Shown here piece by piece: positions 10,201 to 18,695 of a DNA stretch of 50,269 nt (position 1 is its first letter; the number at the start of each line of letters is the position of its first letter). Position numbers and translations under genes: made by a program. The stretch is from Bacteroidales bacterium (GTDB taxonomy: Bacteria; Bacteroidota; Bacteroidia; Bacteroidales; WCHB1-69). The stretch is from NCBI GenBank assembly GCA_017535665.1, contig JAFXTS010000006.1, positions 1 to 50,269 of the forward strand, given 5' to 3'. The notes below the pieces were generated by a model, which worked only from the letters and a program-made list of their open reading frames with translations, ran no database searches and was not told the DNA's origin.

Positions 10201-11485
10201 GTACTTCTCCCCACGTGTCGTCGGTGGCATCGGTGAAAATGCGTGTGCCGGCAGTGAAGCCGTAGGGCGGGTTGTAAGGAATCGCCGTCACAGTGTAGCT
10301 GTTGGTCTGTAGGGCCGTTGCTACCGCATTGGCTTCCAAAGTGATGGAATTGGTGTTGCAATCCACCACAATTTCTGTGAGGCCGGTGCCCTGCTGGGCG
10401 GGGGCGATGCTGGGGCATCCGTCCGCTCCACAGTCCTGCACGTTGACGGTGATGCTGGCCACCTGCGTGCCGCAGTCGGGACTGGTGGTGGTTACCGAGT
10501 AGGTGGTGGTGGTAGTCGGTGATACGGTGATGGAACTGGTGCTGGCGCCGGTGCTCCAGTGGTAGGTGGTGTTGGCGAGGCTGCAGGCATCGCACGACAC
10601 GATGGCATACCATCCGTTGTAGGTCACACTCCCATCGGAGGTGAACTGTACGGTGATGGAGTTGCCGGTGGAGGTGAAACTCACTCCAGCTACGGAGCTC
10701 AACAGACCATAGTGCAGTTGCGTACCGCTGGTGCCGGCACCATTGTAAATGGTGATGTAGTCGCAGCAACTCTCTCCATCAGTAGATAAGAAAGTGATGG
10801 TGAGGGGGTTGCCATTGCTGGAGGTGAAGGTGTGTACGTAGCTTTCGCTGTTGCCGTAGGTGCCGTTCGGTCCCCCCGAATCATAGAAGGAGATGCCCTG
10901 TCCACAAGTGACTACTGTGGTGGTGTTGGACATGTTGACGGAGCCGGCGGTATTGGCGGCGTACGACACGACGGCATGCCAGCCGTCGTAAGTTACACTT
11001 CCATCGGAGGTGAACTGTACGGTCAGTGAAGTGCCAGAGGAAGTAAAGCTTACATTGCCATTCACGGTGCTCAACAGACCGTAGTGTAATTGGGTGCCTC
11101 CTGTACCCGCACCATCGTAAATGGTGATGTAGTCGCAGCAGGTTTCACCGGTAGCAGTAAGAAAGGTGATGGTGACATGCCCGCCACCGCTTGCAGTAAA
11201 GGTGTGTACGTAACTCTCACTGTTGCCGTAGCTGCCGTTCGGACCGCCAGAATCGTAGAAGCAGATGGTCTGTCCGTTGGAAACTGTGGTAGTGGTGTTG
11301 GACATGTTGACCGAACTGGTGCAGTTGACATTGCCTGAGGAAGGGGAGGAGGAACCAACGCCGGCGCTCAGCGTGGTGGAGGAACCGGAGCAGATGTAGT
11401 TCTCTCCGTTAATAACAAGATTTTGTCCTATTGCAGAATATAGGGTACAGCAAAAGGCTATTAGGAAAAGAAGTACACGCTTCAT
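7208..11485 (-). CDS. Giant T9SS type B cargo with CUB, HYR, SprB-like and CDS-repeat modules
   Basis: This 1425-residue protein begins with a signal peptide (MKRVLLFLIAFCC...AIGQ). Two near-duplicate CUB domains lie at about residues 60-176 and 184-298, both with YDSGGPNG.YGNSESYVHTF and CCDYITIY. A HYR-like domain spans about 738-820 (TITFTDECGNSSTTTVVVNA). A SprB-type repeat spans about 822-902 (CYGDTTGLAAVTVSGGQTPY). Several tandem modules with a W.G ... GCDS.VTL.L.V core lie at about 995-1260. The last ~90 residues are a type B T9SS sorting domain (YLPNAITPS, IWIYDRWGMMVYHS). Short HWNTG-type beta-sandwich modules are interspersed. SprB is the gliding-motility adhesin of Flavobacterium, but a single repeat does not show gliding here. 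A surface-anchored or secreted adhesin is the best inference. The gene is transcribed alone from a -7 box at 11528-11535. Confidence 0.9.
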   Translation of the reverse strand: MKRVLLFLIAFCCTLYSAIGQNLVINGENYICSGSSTTLSAGVGSSSPSSGNVNCTSSVNMSNTTTTVSNGQTICFYDSGGPNGSYGNSESYVHTFTASGGGHVTITFLTATGETCCDYITIYDGAGTGGTQLHYGLLSTVNGNVSFTSSGTSLTVQFTSDGSVTYDGWHAVVSYAANTAGSVNMSNTTTVVTCGQGISFYDSGGPNGTYGNSESYVHTFTSSNGNPLTITFLSTDGESCCDYITIYNGAGTSGTQLHYGLLSSVAGVSFTSTGNSITVQFTSDGSVTYNGWYAIVSCDACSLANTTYHWSTGASTSSITVSPTTTTTYSVTTTSPDCGTQVASITVNVQDCGADGCPSIAPAQQGTGLTEIVVDCNTNSITLEANAVATALQTNSYTVTAIPYNPPYGFTAGTRIFTDATDDTWGEVLTLPFGFCYYGNTYNQIVPGANSVATFNTSVAGGSCAWSYSESLPNSNLFTNTIFACYRDIYPNYYTGDGIYQGVLGSYPCRSYVLSFNNIALFSCYDVRTFSSQIVLYEGTNIIDIYLRDAPTCLDWNDGNGVIGIQNSTGSAATVPPGRNTGAWTAHNEAWRFIPNGGDPVYTVTWYEGQGTNGPVVGTGDVITITPVGTTYYTARLQYHACNGDEFDILNYCHVTMNNNADPITVTASPDFLCPNAPTTISVNAPNATGYHWNTGATTSSFIARPNQSPTTYSVTVSYGNGCSSVGSVTVTLDLEPPAYSGNVGPQDANNNNCVFTVPDLTSLFRPYVTDNYTSNPNITITQSPAAGSVITTATTVTITFTDECGNSSTTTVVVNADNPMNIGIANTQHILCYGDTTGLAAVTVSGGQTPYTYSWSSNNGFPTSSFHGASASPLMAGTYTVTATDANGCHITQTITLNNLTDPMVAGTVSSAQDICRGTAPSPFTVTGCTGGDQGHYQWQQSTDNQNFTNISGATSTTYTAGALTTNTCYRVAYISDACGTVYTAPVCVTLHDPTSSDVYDEVCQGHAYNVNGFSFSATETQTPGVLEQTAQLQNAWGCDSIVTLHLTVLPNSTGTDAQTIVENALPYTWNGVTFTEAGTQTATLTASNGCDSVVTMTLYVIPNIHTGVDTTICENELPLTWQGHTFNTAGSFDLVFQAAGGSDSIVTLTVYTIPAQFVTVNGETCQHEPYSGYGFTVSADSTAEVGVVQRVQLLQTAQGCDSTVTLLLTVHPVYDQTFDVVACDSMVWNGIVYPESGTYTQQFSSAHGCDSVVTKNLEVVNTDLVLTNLTEDFCEDLTAVLEVTTELQYIHWNTGETTPQIVVHRAGTYVVTAHTAQCEAFARVDIHPCPFYMYLPNAITPSISTGENDEFHIPDGIAEQLETCEIWIYDRWGMMVYHSTDPHFRWDGTVNGKIATNNVFSYRLKVSVFGGGNYQYTGTITVL
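10592..11308 (-). repeat. Tandem duplication encoding two CUB domains
   Basis: The segments 10958-11308 and 10592-10936 encode CUB domains that share long identical stretches at both protein and DNA level, for example GGACATGTTGAC and GTGTGTACGTA on the + strand. This indicates a fairly recent internal duplication or gene conversion. Confidence 0.75.
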
Positions 11486-11527
11486 TTATTAAAATTATGC
11501 CAAAATATTTATTAAAAAAAACAGCGG

Positions 11528-11535
11528 CAAATATA
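11528..11535 (-). promoter_or_regulatory. Bacteroidota -7 box for the giant cargo gene
   Basis: TATATTTG on the minus strand fits TAnnTTTG, 43 bp before the ATG at 11485, in a strongly AT-rich intergenic region. Confidence 0.6.
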
Positions 11536-11613
11536 CGATAATTATTCACATAAAATCTATATTCTTTAATTTTTTTTAAAAATAATAAGGATGGAAGGGT
11601 GGAAATTTTTATG

Positions 11614-11621
11614 TATTTTTG
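11614..11621 (+). promoter_or_regulatory. Probable promoter of the polysaccharide operon
   Basis: TATTTTTG fits TAnnTTTG and lies 100 bp upstream of the first gene of the seven-gene operon. The ~95-nt leader holds only a weak GCC/GGC hairpin. No invertible-promoter inverted repeats and no UpxY-type antiterminator gene are seen next to it, unlike many Bacteroides capsule loci. Confidence 0.55.
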
Positions 11622-11720
11622 CAAACTTTTATGCTATATGCCGTAAAAGGCTAACTTAGATTTAACTTATTGATATTGAAGTAACTACATCTTATAATTT
11701 GAAATTAAAATGATTGATAT

Positions 11721-12806
11721 ATGAAAATCACAGTCATCGGTTGCGGAAATTCAGGTTTGATACATGCGGCCAAACTTTTGCAAAACCAGCATGAGGTGGC
11801 TTTGCTCAAGACCTCGGGGGCTGCGAATAGCGAGTTCTACGACATCATTGAGCAGGAACATGGTTACAATGTCAAGGATGAGACGGATGGTGGCCGGCGT
11901 TTCTTCGTCCGCCCTGCTTTTATCACCCGCGATGTGCAAAAAGCAGTGGAGTTTGGCGACATCCTGATGGTGACCACCACGACGAGCCAGCACGAGCATG
12001 TGGCCCGCCTGATTGCCCCCTATGTTCGTGATGGACAGCTGATTGTGTTGGTGCCCGGCTATATGGGCAGCCTGATTTTCAAGCGTTTTATCCAACGCGA
12101 TGTGATTTATAGCGAGTGGGAAACCACCGCATACAACGGCCGCATTGTGGATTCCATGTACGTGCATATCACATTCTACAATCCGCGGAATGCGGTGTCG
12201 GCGCTGCCCGTTGCTGCGCTGCCGCAGGTGGTGGAAACGCTGTCCCGCTGTTTCCCCAACACTCGTTACACCCGCAAGCACATCCTTGAGTCGGCGCTGC
12301 ACAACCCCAACATGATTGTACACCCCATCGGCATCATCTTCTCCGCCTCTCGCATTGAGCACAGCGGCGGCGAGTTCTGGATGTACCGCGAGGCCTTCAC
12401 CCCCTCCATTATCAATGTCATTCAAGCCTTCGACAAACAGAAAAATCTTATTCTGAATGCTTTTGGCTGCGACTCGCTCGACTATTTCGAGGCCGCCAAG
12501 TGGCGCAACGAAGAAGATCTTTCTAAAGATGCCATGGAGGTGTTCCGCTCGTTCGCCAACTCCTCCAACAAAGGCCCTTCCTCTATCAACCACCGCTACT
12601 TCCATGAGGACATTCCCATGGGATTGGGCCTCTTCATCTCTATCGGTCAAATTGTTGGGGTGGACACATCCGTGCAAGAATCCATCACCGCTCTTGCCTC
12701 TGCCTTGATCAACAAGGATCTGCGGCAGAATGCACGTTCTATCCAGTATCTTTTACAAAAAAATGAGGTAACTCTCGCCGATATCCAGCGTGCCATTATT
12801 GAATAG
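11721..12806 (+). CDS. NAD(P)-dependent octopine/nopaline dehydrogenase family protein
   Basis: The 361-residue protein starts with a Rossmann GxGxxG motif (ITVIGCGNSGLIHAAKLL) and carries the opine-dehydrogenase core ALHNPNMIVHPIG at about residues 195-207, which holds the Asn/His positions used in catalysis. Family members reductively condense an amino acid with an alpha-keto acid to give an N-(carboxyalkyl) amino acid (opine). It is the first gene of a polysaccharide operon and lies 2 bp before the flippase gene. I infer that it makes a glycan substituent, as opine-type substituents are known on some enterobacterial O-antigens, rather than acting in catabolism. The substrates cannot be read from the sequence. 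A different NAD-dependent 2-hydroxy-acid or sugar dehydrogenase role remains possible. Confidence 0.8.
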   Translation: MKITVIGCGNSGLIHAAKLLQNQHEVALLKTSGAANSEFYDIIEQEHGYNVKDETDGGRRFFVRPAFITRDVQKAVEFGDILMVTTTTSQHEHVARLIAPYVRDGQLIVLVPGYMGSLIFKRFIQRDVIYSEWETTAYNGRIVDSMYVHITFYNPRNAVSALPVAALPQVVETLSRCFPNTRYTRKHILESALHNPNMIVHPIGIIFSASRIEHSGGEFWMYREAFTPSIINVIQAFDKQKNLILNAFGCDSLDYFEAAKWRNEEDLSKDAMEVFRSFANSSNKGPSSINHRYFHEDIPMGLGLFISIGQIVGVDTSVQESITALASALINKDLRQNARSIQYLLQKNEVTLADIQRAIIE

Positions 12807-12808
12807 AA

Positions 12809-14269
12809 ATGCCTGAGAATCTGAAGGAAAAGACAATCGCAGGAATGCTGTGGAGCAGTGTCGGACGGCTCGGCACCATGCTCATCAACTTCCTGTCCAA
12901 TCTGGTGTTAGCGCGCCTGCTGATGCCCGATGACTTCGGATGTATCGCCATGCTCTATGTCTTTATCGCCGTCTCTGCCATCTTTGTGAATGGTGGACTG
13001 GGAACGGCGCTTATCCAGCGCAAGAACCCCACCCACCTCGATTATACAACCGTCTTCTATTGGAATCTCGCTGTCTCGCTGATCTTCTATCTGCTGCTTT
13101 TCTTTACCGCGCCAGCCATCGCACGCTTCTATGCCATGCCACAGCTGTCGGCGGTGTTGCGGGTGCAGAGCCTCACGCTACTCATTCAGGCCTTCGCTAT
13201 TGTACAGGCTACGCAGTTGCAGAAACAGTTGAGGTTTAGGGAGTTGTCGATACGAAACCTGATTGCCGCCATCATCGGTACGGTGATCGGTATCGCTATG
13301 GCGTTTTGGGGCTATGGAGTGTGGAGCTTGGTGGCCTCGTCGCTGTGCAGTGCGGTGGCCAGCGTGCTGCTGCTCTGGCGCATGAGCTCGTGGCGCCCCA
13401 CCTGGGAGTTCAGTTGGAAAAGCCTCGGCTCGCTGTTCAGTTTCGGTGGACTGATGCTACTCTCCTCATTGGTGGAGACCATTTATACGAATTTGCAACG
13501 TCTGATTATTGGTAAAATGTTCACCCCAAGTGATTTGGGCTATTATAATCAGGCGAAAAAACTGGAGGAGGTGCCTACCACCACCCTCTCCACTATCGTC
13601 AACGAGGTGTCGTTTCCGGTCTTTTCCAAATTGCAGGATGATCGGCAGCAGCTGCATCGCGCCTTGCGCAAAAACATCAAGGCGGTCACATACCTCAACT
13701 TCCCGCTCATGCTACTGCTGATTGTGATTGCCCAGCCGCTCATCATCCTTCTCTATTCTGCCAAATGGGAAGCCGCAGTGCCCTACTTCCAGATTTTGTG
13801 CATCTCGGGTGCTATTTATACCCTTAATACATTGAATACCAATATTATAAAATCGTTGGGGAAGGGTAGTCTCTATTTTATTGTGCAGTTGGCCAAGCGG
13901 TTGTTGGGCATCGGCATGATTGTAGCGGGCGTGCAGTTCGGCATCATGGGCATGCTGTATGCGGTGGCCATCTTTGGCTATCTGTGTTACATCATCAATG
14001 CGGTGGTAGTGGGAAGACTGATTCACTATGGGTTGTTCAGTCAGATGCGGGATTGGATGGGCTATATGCTGGTGACGATTCTGTCGGCGGTGGCCGCATG
14101 GGGACTCTCTTTCATTCTCGATATACATCCTTATCTGCTCATGACCATGCAGATTATTCTCTTTTGCTGCGTATATCTTGCTCTTTCTCTGTTGTTTAAG
14201 CTGGAAGGATTCTCCATTTATTGGGAGGTGGTTGTTCAAAAATGGAAACAAATTAGAAATCGCTCATAA
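12809..14269 (+). CDS. Wzx-type polysaccharide flippase (MOP superfamily)
   Basis: This 486-residue integral membrane protein has about 12-14 hydrophobic helices. The N-terminus MPENLKEKTIAGMLWSSVGR and the segment LVLARLLMPDDFGCIAMLYV are typical of the polysaccharide-transport branch of the MOP superfamily. These proteins flip undecaprenyl-linked oligosaccharide repeats from the inner to the outer face of the cytoplasmic membrane. It follows the opine-dehydrogenase-like gene by 2 bp and precedes an ATP-grasp gene by 9 bp, so co-translation is likely. Together with the Wzy-like gene downstream it defines a Wzx/Wzy-dependent pathway. Teichuronic-acid or lipid II flippases of the same superfamily are alternatives, but the neighbours argue for surface glycan. 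Confidence 0.92.
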   Translation: MPENLKEKTIAGMLWSSVGRLGTMLINFLSNLVLARLLMPDDFGCIAMLYVFIAVSAIFVNGGLGTALIQRKNPTHLDYTTVFYWNLAVSLIFYLLLFFTAPAIARFYAMPQLSAVLRVQSLTLLIQAFAIVQATQLQKQLRFRELSIRNLIAAIIGTVIGIAMAFWGYGVWSLVASSLCSAVASVLLLWRMSSWRPTWEFSWKSLGSLFSFGGLMLLSSLVETIYTNLQRLIIGKMFTPSDLGYYNQAKKLEEVPTTTLSTIVNEVSFPVFSKLQDDRQQLHRALRKNIKAVTYLNFPLMLLLIVIAQPLIILLYSAKWEAAVPYFQILCISGAIYTLNTLNTNIIKSLGKGSLYFIVQLAKRLLGIGMIVAGVQFGIMGMLYAVAIFGYLCYIINAVVVGRLIHYGLFSQMRDWMGYMLVTILSAVAAWGLSFILDIHPYLLMTMQIILFCCVYLALSLLFKLEGFSIYWEVVVQKWKQIRNRS

Positions 14270-14278
14270 CTTACAGAT

Positions 14279-15361
14279 ATGTTAATCGAACTTTTGAAAT
14301 CCCGTTACATCAGCGTCCGTTACCGTGACGACATCGCCAACATCAAGTCGAAGATGAAGCAGTGCGACTTGGTGCCGCTCACCCAAGGACAGATTAGCGA
14401 CATCAACGCATTTTATCAGAAGATGTTAGGACAGAAGGTGCCCACCTATTGGCACGAATATTTCTATTCGCGCAATGGTAATTTTTCGGTGCGCTACATC
14501 CCGACCTGCATCTATCATCAGCAGATTATCTACAAACTCAACCAGTTCGGTGTGCGGCACGCTTACGTGGACAAGGGACTTTACGACCTCTACTTCCCGG
14601 ATGTGAACCGTCCGAAGACCATCGTGAAGAATATGAACGGCTACTACTATGCTGGCACAAAGCCGGTGAGCCGCGAGGAGGCGTTGGAATTGTGCCGCAA
14701 CCTTCCTGCTGCTGTTTCCAAACCCTCCACCGAGGGGATGTGGGGCAAAGGCATCCATGTGTTTTCCACCTCCGACGGCCGCATGAACGATGGCGGCATG
14801 AGCATGGAGGAGCTGTTCAACAGCTACGGGCATAACTTTATTATACAAGAGAAAATCGTGCAGCATGATGATATGTCGAAGCTGAACCCCACCTCCCTCA
14901 ACACGTTACGGGTCTTGTCGTACCGCGACGAGCATGAGGTGCACATCCTGTATGTGGTGGTGCGCATCGGTCGTACGGGGCAGCATGTGGACAACGAAAC
15001 GGCCGGCGGCATCAACGCCGACATCGACATCGCCACCGGAAAGATTCTGGACTGCGCGTACGGCACGCCCGCCGAAAAACGCATCGAGACCACCGACTGC
15101 GGCACTGTGCTGAAAGGTTTCGCCATACCCTCTTTCGACAAGGTCGTGGCATTGGTGAAGGAGCTGCACCCGCGCCTGCCCTATTTCAACCTCATTGGCT
15201 GGGACTTCGGCATCGACCAGCAGGGCGAGCCCGTCCTCATCGAGTGGAACCGCGCCCCCGACCTCAGCCAGACCGCCCATGGCCCCGCCTTCGGCGAGAT
15301 GACCGAAGAGATCCTGCTCAGCCTGCGTCATAAACCCAATACTGTTTTGAATAATTTATGA
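14279..15361 (+). CDS. Sugar-transfer-associated ATP-grasp enzyme
   Basis: The 360-residue protein matches the ATP-grasp family found in polysaccharide loci. It has a nucleotide-binding central segment (AVSKPSTEGMWGKGIHVFST, about residues 143-162), NTLRVLSY in the middle, and a metal-binding C-terminal core LIGWDFGIDQQGEPVLIEWN (about 303-322). ATP-grasp ligases activate a carboxylate as acyl-phosphate and join it to an amine, thiol or hydroxyl. In this setting the likely job is to attach an amino acid or similar group to a sugar acid of the repeat unit, or the opine product to an amino sugar. It has no membrane helix, so it should act in the cytoplasm. Its stop overlaps the start of the polymerase gene (ATGATGA). 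Confidence 0.8.
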   Translation: MLIELLKSRYISVRYRDDIANIKSKMKQCDLVPLTQGQISDINAFYQKMLGQKVPTYWHEYFYSRNGNFSVRYIPTCIYHQQIIYKLNQFGVRHAYVDKGLYDLYFPDVNRPKTIVKNMNGYYYAGTKPVSREEALELCRNLPAAVSKPSTEGMWGKGIHVFSTSDGRMNDGGMSMEELFNSYGHNFIIQEKIVQHDDMSKLNPTSLNTLRVLSYRDEHEVHILYVVVRIGRTGQHVDNETAGGINADIDIATGKILDCAYGTPAEKRIETTDCGTVLKGFAIPSFDKVVALVKELHPRLPYFNLIGWDFGIDQQGEPVLIEWNRAPDLSQTAHGPAFGEMTEEILLSLRHKPNTVLNNL

Positions 15362-16650
15362 TGAATCCAACTGCAAAATCCGATATGAAAAACACCATCG
15401 CCAAGGTGGCAATCTGTGTTGCGCTTGCCCTCGTGGCGGCTTCGTTCCTGCCGTGGACCTACCTCAAGCCTTCCTACTATATCTTCCGCTACGTCATCAT
15501 CGCCCTGATGGCCCTTTCTACCGCACTCACCTTTTCTTTCAAAAGAACCTTCTCTCGTCCTTTTATGAAGATTTTCATCGGTGTGATAGCGGTGGTGGCG
15601 GTGGAATTTCTTCTTTTCAAAATTTTCAAAAAGACTGTTCATCTGGAAGATCTTACCCAGCTGATGATAGCATTTCTTTGTATCTGTCTGGGAATGAATA
15701 TGAAAGATGATTTGAAGTTCTGGAGGAATGTTGCCTATTACTATACGGTGGCATTGGTGGCGATGGGACTGATCAACTGCTATTTTTATGCCAAAGGGTT
15801 CTATGTACCTGAGTATTATCTCTTTAATAGAGGGAAAAATCAGGTGGGAATGCTGATGGCCACGGGTGCCGCCGCGCTCTTCTTCTTCGGCATGAAGGAT
15901 AAAGAGTGGCGGGTGCATTTCTGGCTGGTGTTTTTCCTTGCCGTGCTGGTGCTGCTGCTGATTCGGGCGCGTACCGCCACCTTCTCGCTGTTGGCCTGCA
16001 TGCTGATGGTCAGCGTGAAAGATGGTAACTGGAAATGGAAATGGTCGCCCATGACCTTTATTTCCATCGCCGCAGCCGTCTGGATTGGCTACATCCTCTA
16101 TACGGGCTTCATCGGCGATGAACTGCACACCTTCTTTAGCGGAGGTAAGAACCTCAACCATACCCTTGCCGATAATCTTAGTTCCAACCGTTTGGAACGC
16201 GATTTGGAAGGAATGCGGGAATTTTCTCGAAACCCGGTATCAGGCGAATTGTCACAGTCTTCAGGAATAAAATTAATTCATAATTATTTTATTCTCAGAG
16301 GATTGCGGTATGGAATTTGGGCGATACCTTTCCTGCTGTTCTACCTCTATTTCGGCATCCGCGTGCTGTGGGGCTGTTTCCGTTCGTGGCGCACCGATGT
16401 TACTCAGGTGGGTTTCGTAGTGTGTACGCTGCCCTTCCTCGCCAGCTTCTTCGAGCCTTCGTTCCCGTACGGACCGGGCGAAGTGCAGCTGCTGGTCTTC
16501 CTGCTGTTCGGCTTTTCCATGCGCACTTTGTCCGATCAGCAGTGCGCACAGCTGGAGCAAAAGCCACAGGAACCGCAAATCTGGTACTGCGAGTTGCATG
16601 ACCTCTGGGTCAACCGCCGCCATATTTCCAAAAAAATCTCTTCTAAATAA
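15358..16650 (+). CDS. Wzy-like O-antigen/capsule polymerase
   Basis: The 430-residue protein has about ten hydrophobic helices and a large polar loop (about residues 255-300, EDHTFFSGGKNLNHTL region) between late helices. This is the topology of O-antigen ligase/polymerase family proteins. These join flipped oligosaccharide repeats on the periplasmic face of the inner membrane. Sequence conservation in Wzy proteins is low, so the call rests on topology, on the late RNPVSGELSQSSGIKLIHNY segment and on position between two ATP-grasp genes in a locus with a Wzx. Two adjacent ATGs (15358 and 15361) are possible starts; both overlap the upstream stop. The soluble C-terminal tail (about residues 395-430) is polar and probably cytoplasmic. 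Confidence 0.78.
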   Translation: MMNPTAKSDMKNTIAKVAICVALALVAASFLPWTYLKPSYYIFRYVIIALMALSTALTFSFKRTFSRPFMKIFIGVIAVVAVEFLLFKIFKKTVHLEDLTQLMIAFLCICLGMNMKDDLKFWRNVAYYYTVALVAMGLINCYFYAKGFYVPEYYLFNRGKNQVGMLMATGAAALFFFGMKDKEWRVHFWLVFFLAVLVLLLIRARTATFSLLACMLMVSVKDGNWKWKWSPMTFISIAAAVWIGYILYTGFIGDELHTFFSGGKNLNHTLADNLSSNRLERDLEGMREFSRNPVSGELSQSSGIKLIHNYFILRGLRYGIWAIPFLLFYLYFGIRVLWGCFRSWRTDVTQVGFVVCTLPFLASFFEPSFPYGPGEVQLLVFLLFGFSMRTLSDQQCAQLEQKPQEPQIWYCELHDLWVNRRHISKKISSK

Positions 16651-16661
16651 TTATATATAAG

Positions 16662-17555
16662 ATGAATCTGCGCTCTACACCCAACCTCTGGTTCCGCTAC
16701 CTGCTGACATGGATTTCGCCTCGTCTCAATATCCGTTTCTTCTTTAAAAGATGTCACGGGAAATATCCCGACTTGAAGCACCCCCAAACTTTGGATGAGA
16801 AAATCCAGTGGATGAAACTGCATTATTATAAGGATAATGCGTTGGTATGCCAGTGTGCCGACAAGTACCGGGTGCGCGAGTATGTGAAGGCATGTGGGCT
16901 GGAGCACATCCTCAACGAGCTGTATGCCACCTATCATAGTGCGGCAGAGATTCCGTGGGAGCAGCTGCCCGACCAATTCGTGCTGAAGTGGAATTTTGGC
17001 TGTGGCGGCAATGTGATTTGCACCGACAAGTCGCTGCTCGACCGCGACAAGGCCGTGCGCGAGCTGAACTACTTCCAGAAAATCAAGGCGCACCTCCTCG
17101 CTGCCGAGCCGCAGTATAAGATGGAGAAGGTGCTGCTGTGCGAGAAGTTGATTGAGACAGCCGACGGCAGTGCGCCGGTGGACTATAAGTTCTACTGTTT
17201 CAATGGAGTAGCGAAATATGTACTCTGCTGCGTTGGCCGCGGCGAGCACGAGAAGCCGGCTTTCTACTTCTTCGACCGCAACTGGAAACTGCAACGGCTC
17301 AACCGCAGTTCACTTCACCTGCCCGACGATTTCTCTGTACCTAAGCCCGACGGCATCGACCAGCTATTCGACTATGCCGAAACGCTCTCGAAACCCTTCC
17401 CGTTCGTGCGCGCCGACTTCTACCTGGAAAACGGCAAGGCCTACTTCGGCGAGCTGACCTTCACCCCTGGCGGCGGCTTCGACTCGGGACGTCTGCCCGA
17501 AAGTGATCTGTTGTTTGGAAGTATGGTTGATTTAGATAATATTGATAATCAATAA
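16662..17555 (+). CDS. TupA-like ATP-grasp protein
   Basis: This 297-residue soluble protein resembles the TupA-like ATP-grasp family, named after an enzyme of teichuronopeptide synthesis. Visible marks are the N-terminal HPQTLDEKIQWMKLHYYKDN, a nucleotide-binding segment QFVLKWNFGCGGNVI, KFYCFNGVAKYV, and the C-terminal FVRADFYLENGKAYFGELTF with a metal-binding GGGF segment. Family members often occur in glycan clusters and may attach amino acids or short peptides to uronic acids. It lies 11 bp after the polymerase gene and 9 bp before a GT4 gene. This second ATP-grasp enzyme in one operon suggests that the repeat unit carries more than one amide-type decoration. The acceptor and donor are unknown. 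Confidence 0.82.
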   Translation: MNLRSTPNLWFRYLLTWISPRLNIRFFFKRCHGKYPDLKHPQTLDEKIQWMKLHYYKDNALVCQCADKYRVREYVKACGLEHILNELYATYHSAAEIPWEQLPDQFVLKWNFGCGGNVICTDKSLLDRDKAVRELNYFQKIKAHLLAAEPQYKMEKVLLCEKLIETADGSAPVDYKFYCFNGVAKYVLCCVGRGEHEKPAFYFFDRNWKLQRLNRSSLHLPDDFSVPKPDGIDQLFDYAETLSKPFPFVRADFYLENGKAYFGELTFTPGGGFDSGRLPESDLLFGSMVDLDNIDNQ

Positions 17556-17564
17556 TATAAAAAG

Positions 17565-18695
17565 ATGAAGGTGCTTCACCTCTCCAACGATTTTGCGGGT
17601 AGTACCGTTCACGCTGAACTCTACCAGCGGCTTGATGCGGAGGGGGTGTCTCAAATCATCTATTGTCCGGTGCGCCACTCCAATCTGATGGGACGAAATG
17701 CCTTCGAGGGCGAGAATACCGAGATTATCTATTCTCCCATCCTCAAAAAAATCCACAGACTTCTGTTCCATTTGAAAATCAAAAATTTAGTAAAAGATGT
17801 GGAACAAAAGGTGGACCTGTCGAAGGTGGAGTTGGTGCATGCCACTACGCTGTTCAGCGACGGTGCGGTGGCCTTGCACCTGAAAAAGAAGTATGGCATC
17901 CCATACGTGGTAGCCGTGCGCAACACCGACATCAATGTGTTTATGCGCTTCATGCCGCACCTGTGGAATGTTCACCGTCAGGTGATTCGCGAGGCCGAGA
18001 AGGTCATCTTCATCTCCCCGAATTTGCAACGGAGAGTCACCCGCCACTGGACATTGAAGGGGCTGGCGGAACTCTTGGATCAGAAGGGAGTGGTCATCGC
18101 TAACGGGTTGAATGACTATTGGTTGGAGAACCGTTGCATCACCCCGGCTCGCCAGTCGCATTCGGTATGCTATGTGGGGAGGTTCGACAGCAACAAAAAT
18201 GTGCTGCGCCTGATGGATGTGGTGTTGCGTCTCCGTGCCGACATCCCCGACCTTACGTTGCATTTGGTAGGCGGCGGTGGCGAAAACGAAGAGCGCGTCA
18301 TCCAGTTGGTACACCAATTCCCTGACTGTCTCATCTGTCATGGTCCGATTTATGATAAACCGCTGTTACAGAGTGTTTACCAGCAGTGCAGTGTCTTCGC
18401 TATGCCCTCCAAGAAGGAGACTTTCGGACTGGTGTATCTTGAGGCTTTGTCGCAGGGATTGCGGGTGCTGTACACCCATGGCGAGGGTATCGACGGATTG
18501 TTTGAAAAACGGGTAGGGGAGGCTGTCAATCCCTATTCGGAGAAAGAAATCGAGGCAGCATTGTCGCGCCTGCTACGGCAGCCCGATGCCTACAACACGC
18601 TGGATGCCAACGATTTCGAGCCTTTCCGTTGGGAAAGTATCGCGCATCGTTATTCTGAAATCTATCACCATATAATATATAAGGTAAATGATTAG
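17565..18695 (+). CDS. GT4-family glycosyltransferase
   Basis: The 376-residue protein shows the GT-B fold pattern. An N-terminal acceptor domain begins MKVLHLSNDFAGSTVHAELY. The C-terminal donor domain carries CYVGRFDSNKNVLRLMDVVL and ends with the GT4 signature around FAMPSKKETFGLVYLEALSQ (the conserved Glu pair, about residues 282-290), which binds the nucleotide-sugar diphosphate. It should transfer a sugar from a nucleotide donor to the lipid-linked repeat unit on the cytoplasmic face. There is no signal peptide. Its last 8 nt overlap the GT2 gene, which supports translational coupling. The donor sugar cannot be predicted from the sequence. Confidence 0.9.
   Translation: MKVLHLSNDFAGSTVHAELYQRLDAEGVSQIIYCPVRHSNLMGRNAFEGENTEIIYSPILKKIHRLLFHLKIKNLVKDVEQKVDLSKVELVHATTLFSDGAVALHLKKKYGIPYVVAVRNTDINVFMRFMPHLWNVHRQVIREAEKVIFISPNLQRRVTRHWTLKGLAELLDQKGVVIANGLNDYWLENRCITPARQSHSVCYVGRFDSNKNVLRLMDVVLRLRADIPDLTLHLVGGGGENEERVIQLVHQFPDCLICHGPIYDKPLLQSVYQQCSVFAMPSKKETFGLVYLEALSQGLRVLYTHGEGIDGLFEKRVGEAVNPYSEKEIEAALSRLLRQPDAYNTLDANDFEPFRWESIAHRYSEIYHHIIYKVND

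Noticed and set aside
10077..10769. 230-codon minus-strand frame overlapping the giant cargo gene
   Set aside because: It is in another frame of the same strand with an odd Arg/His/Gln-rich composition and no start context; the main frame has CUB domains.
11486..11720. Invertible capsule promoter
   Set aside because: No pair of inverted repeats flanks the promoter box and no site-specific recombinase gene is in the window.
11751..12677. 308-codon minus-strand frame
   Set aside because: It is the shadow of the opine-dehydrogenase-like gene on the + strand, which has a GxGxxG motif and operon context.
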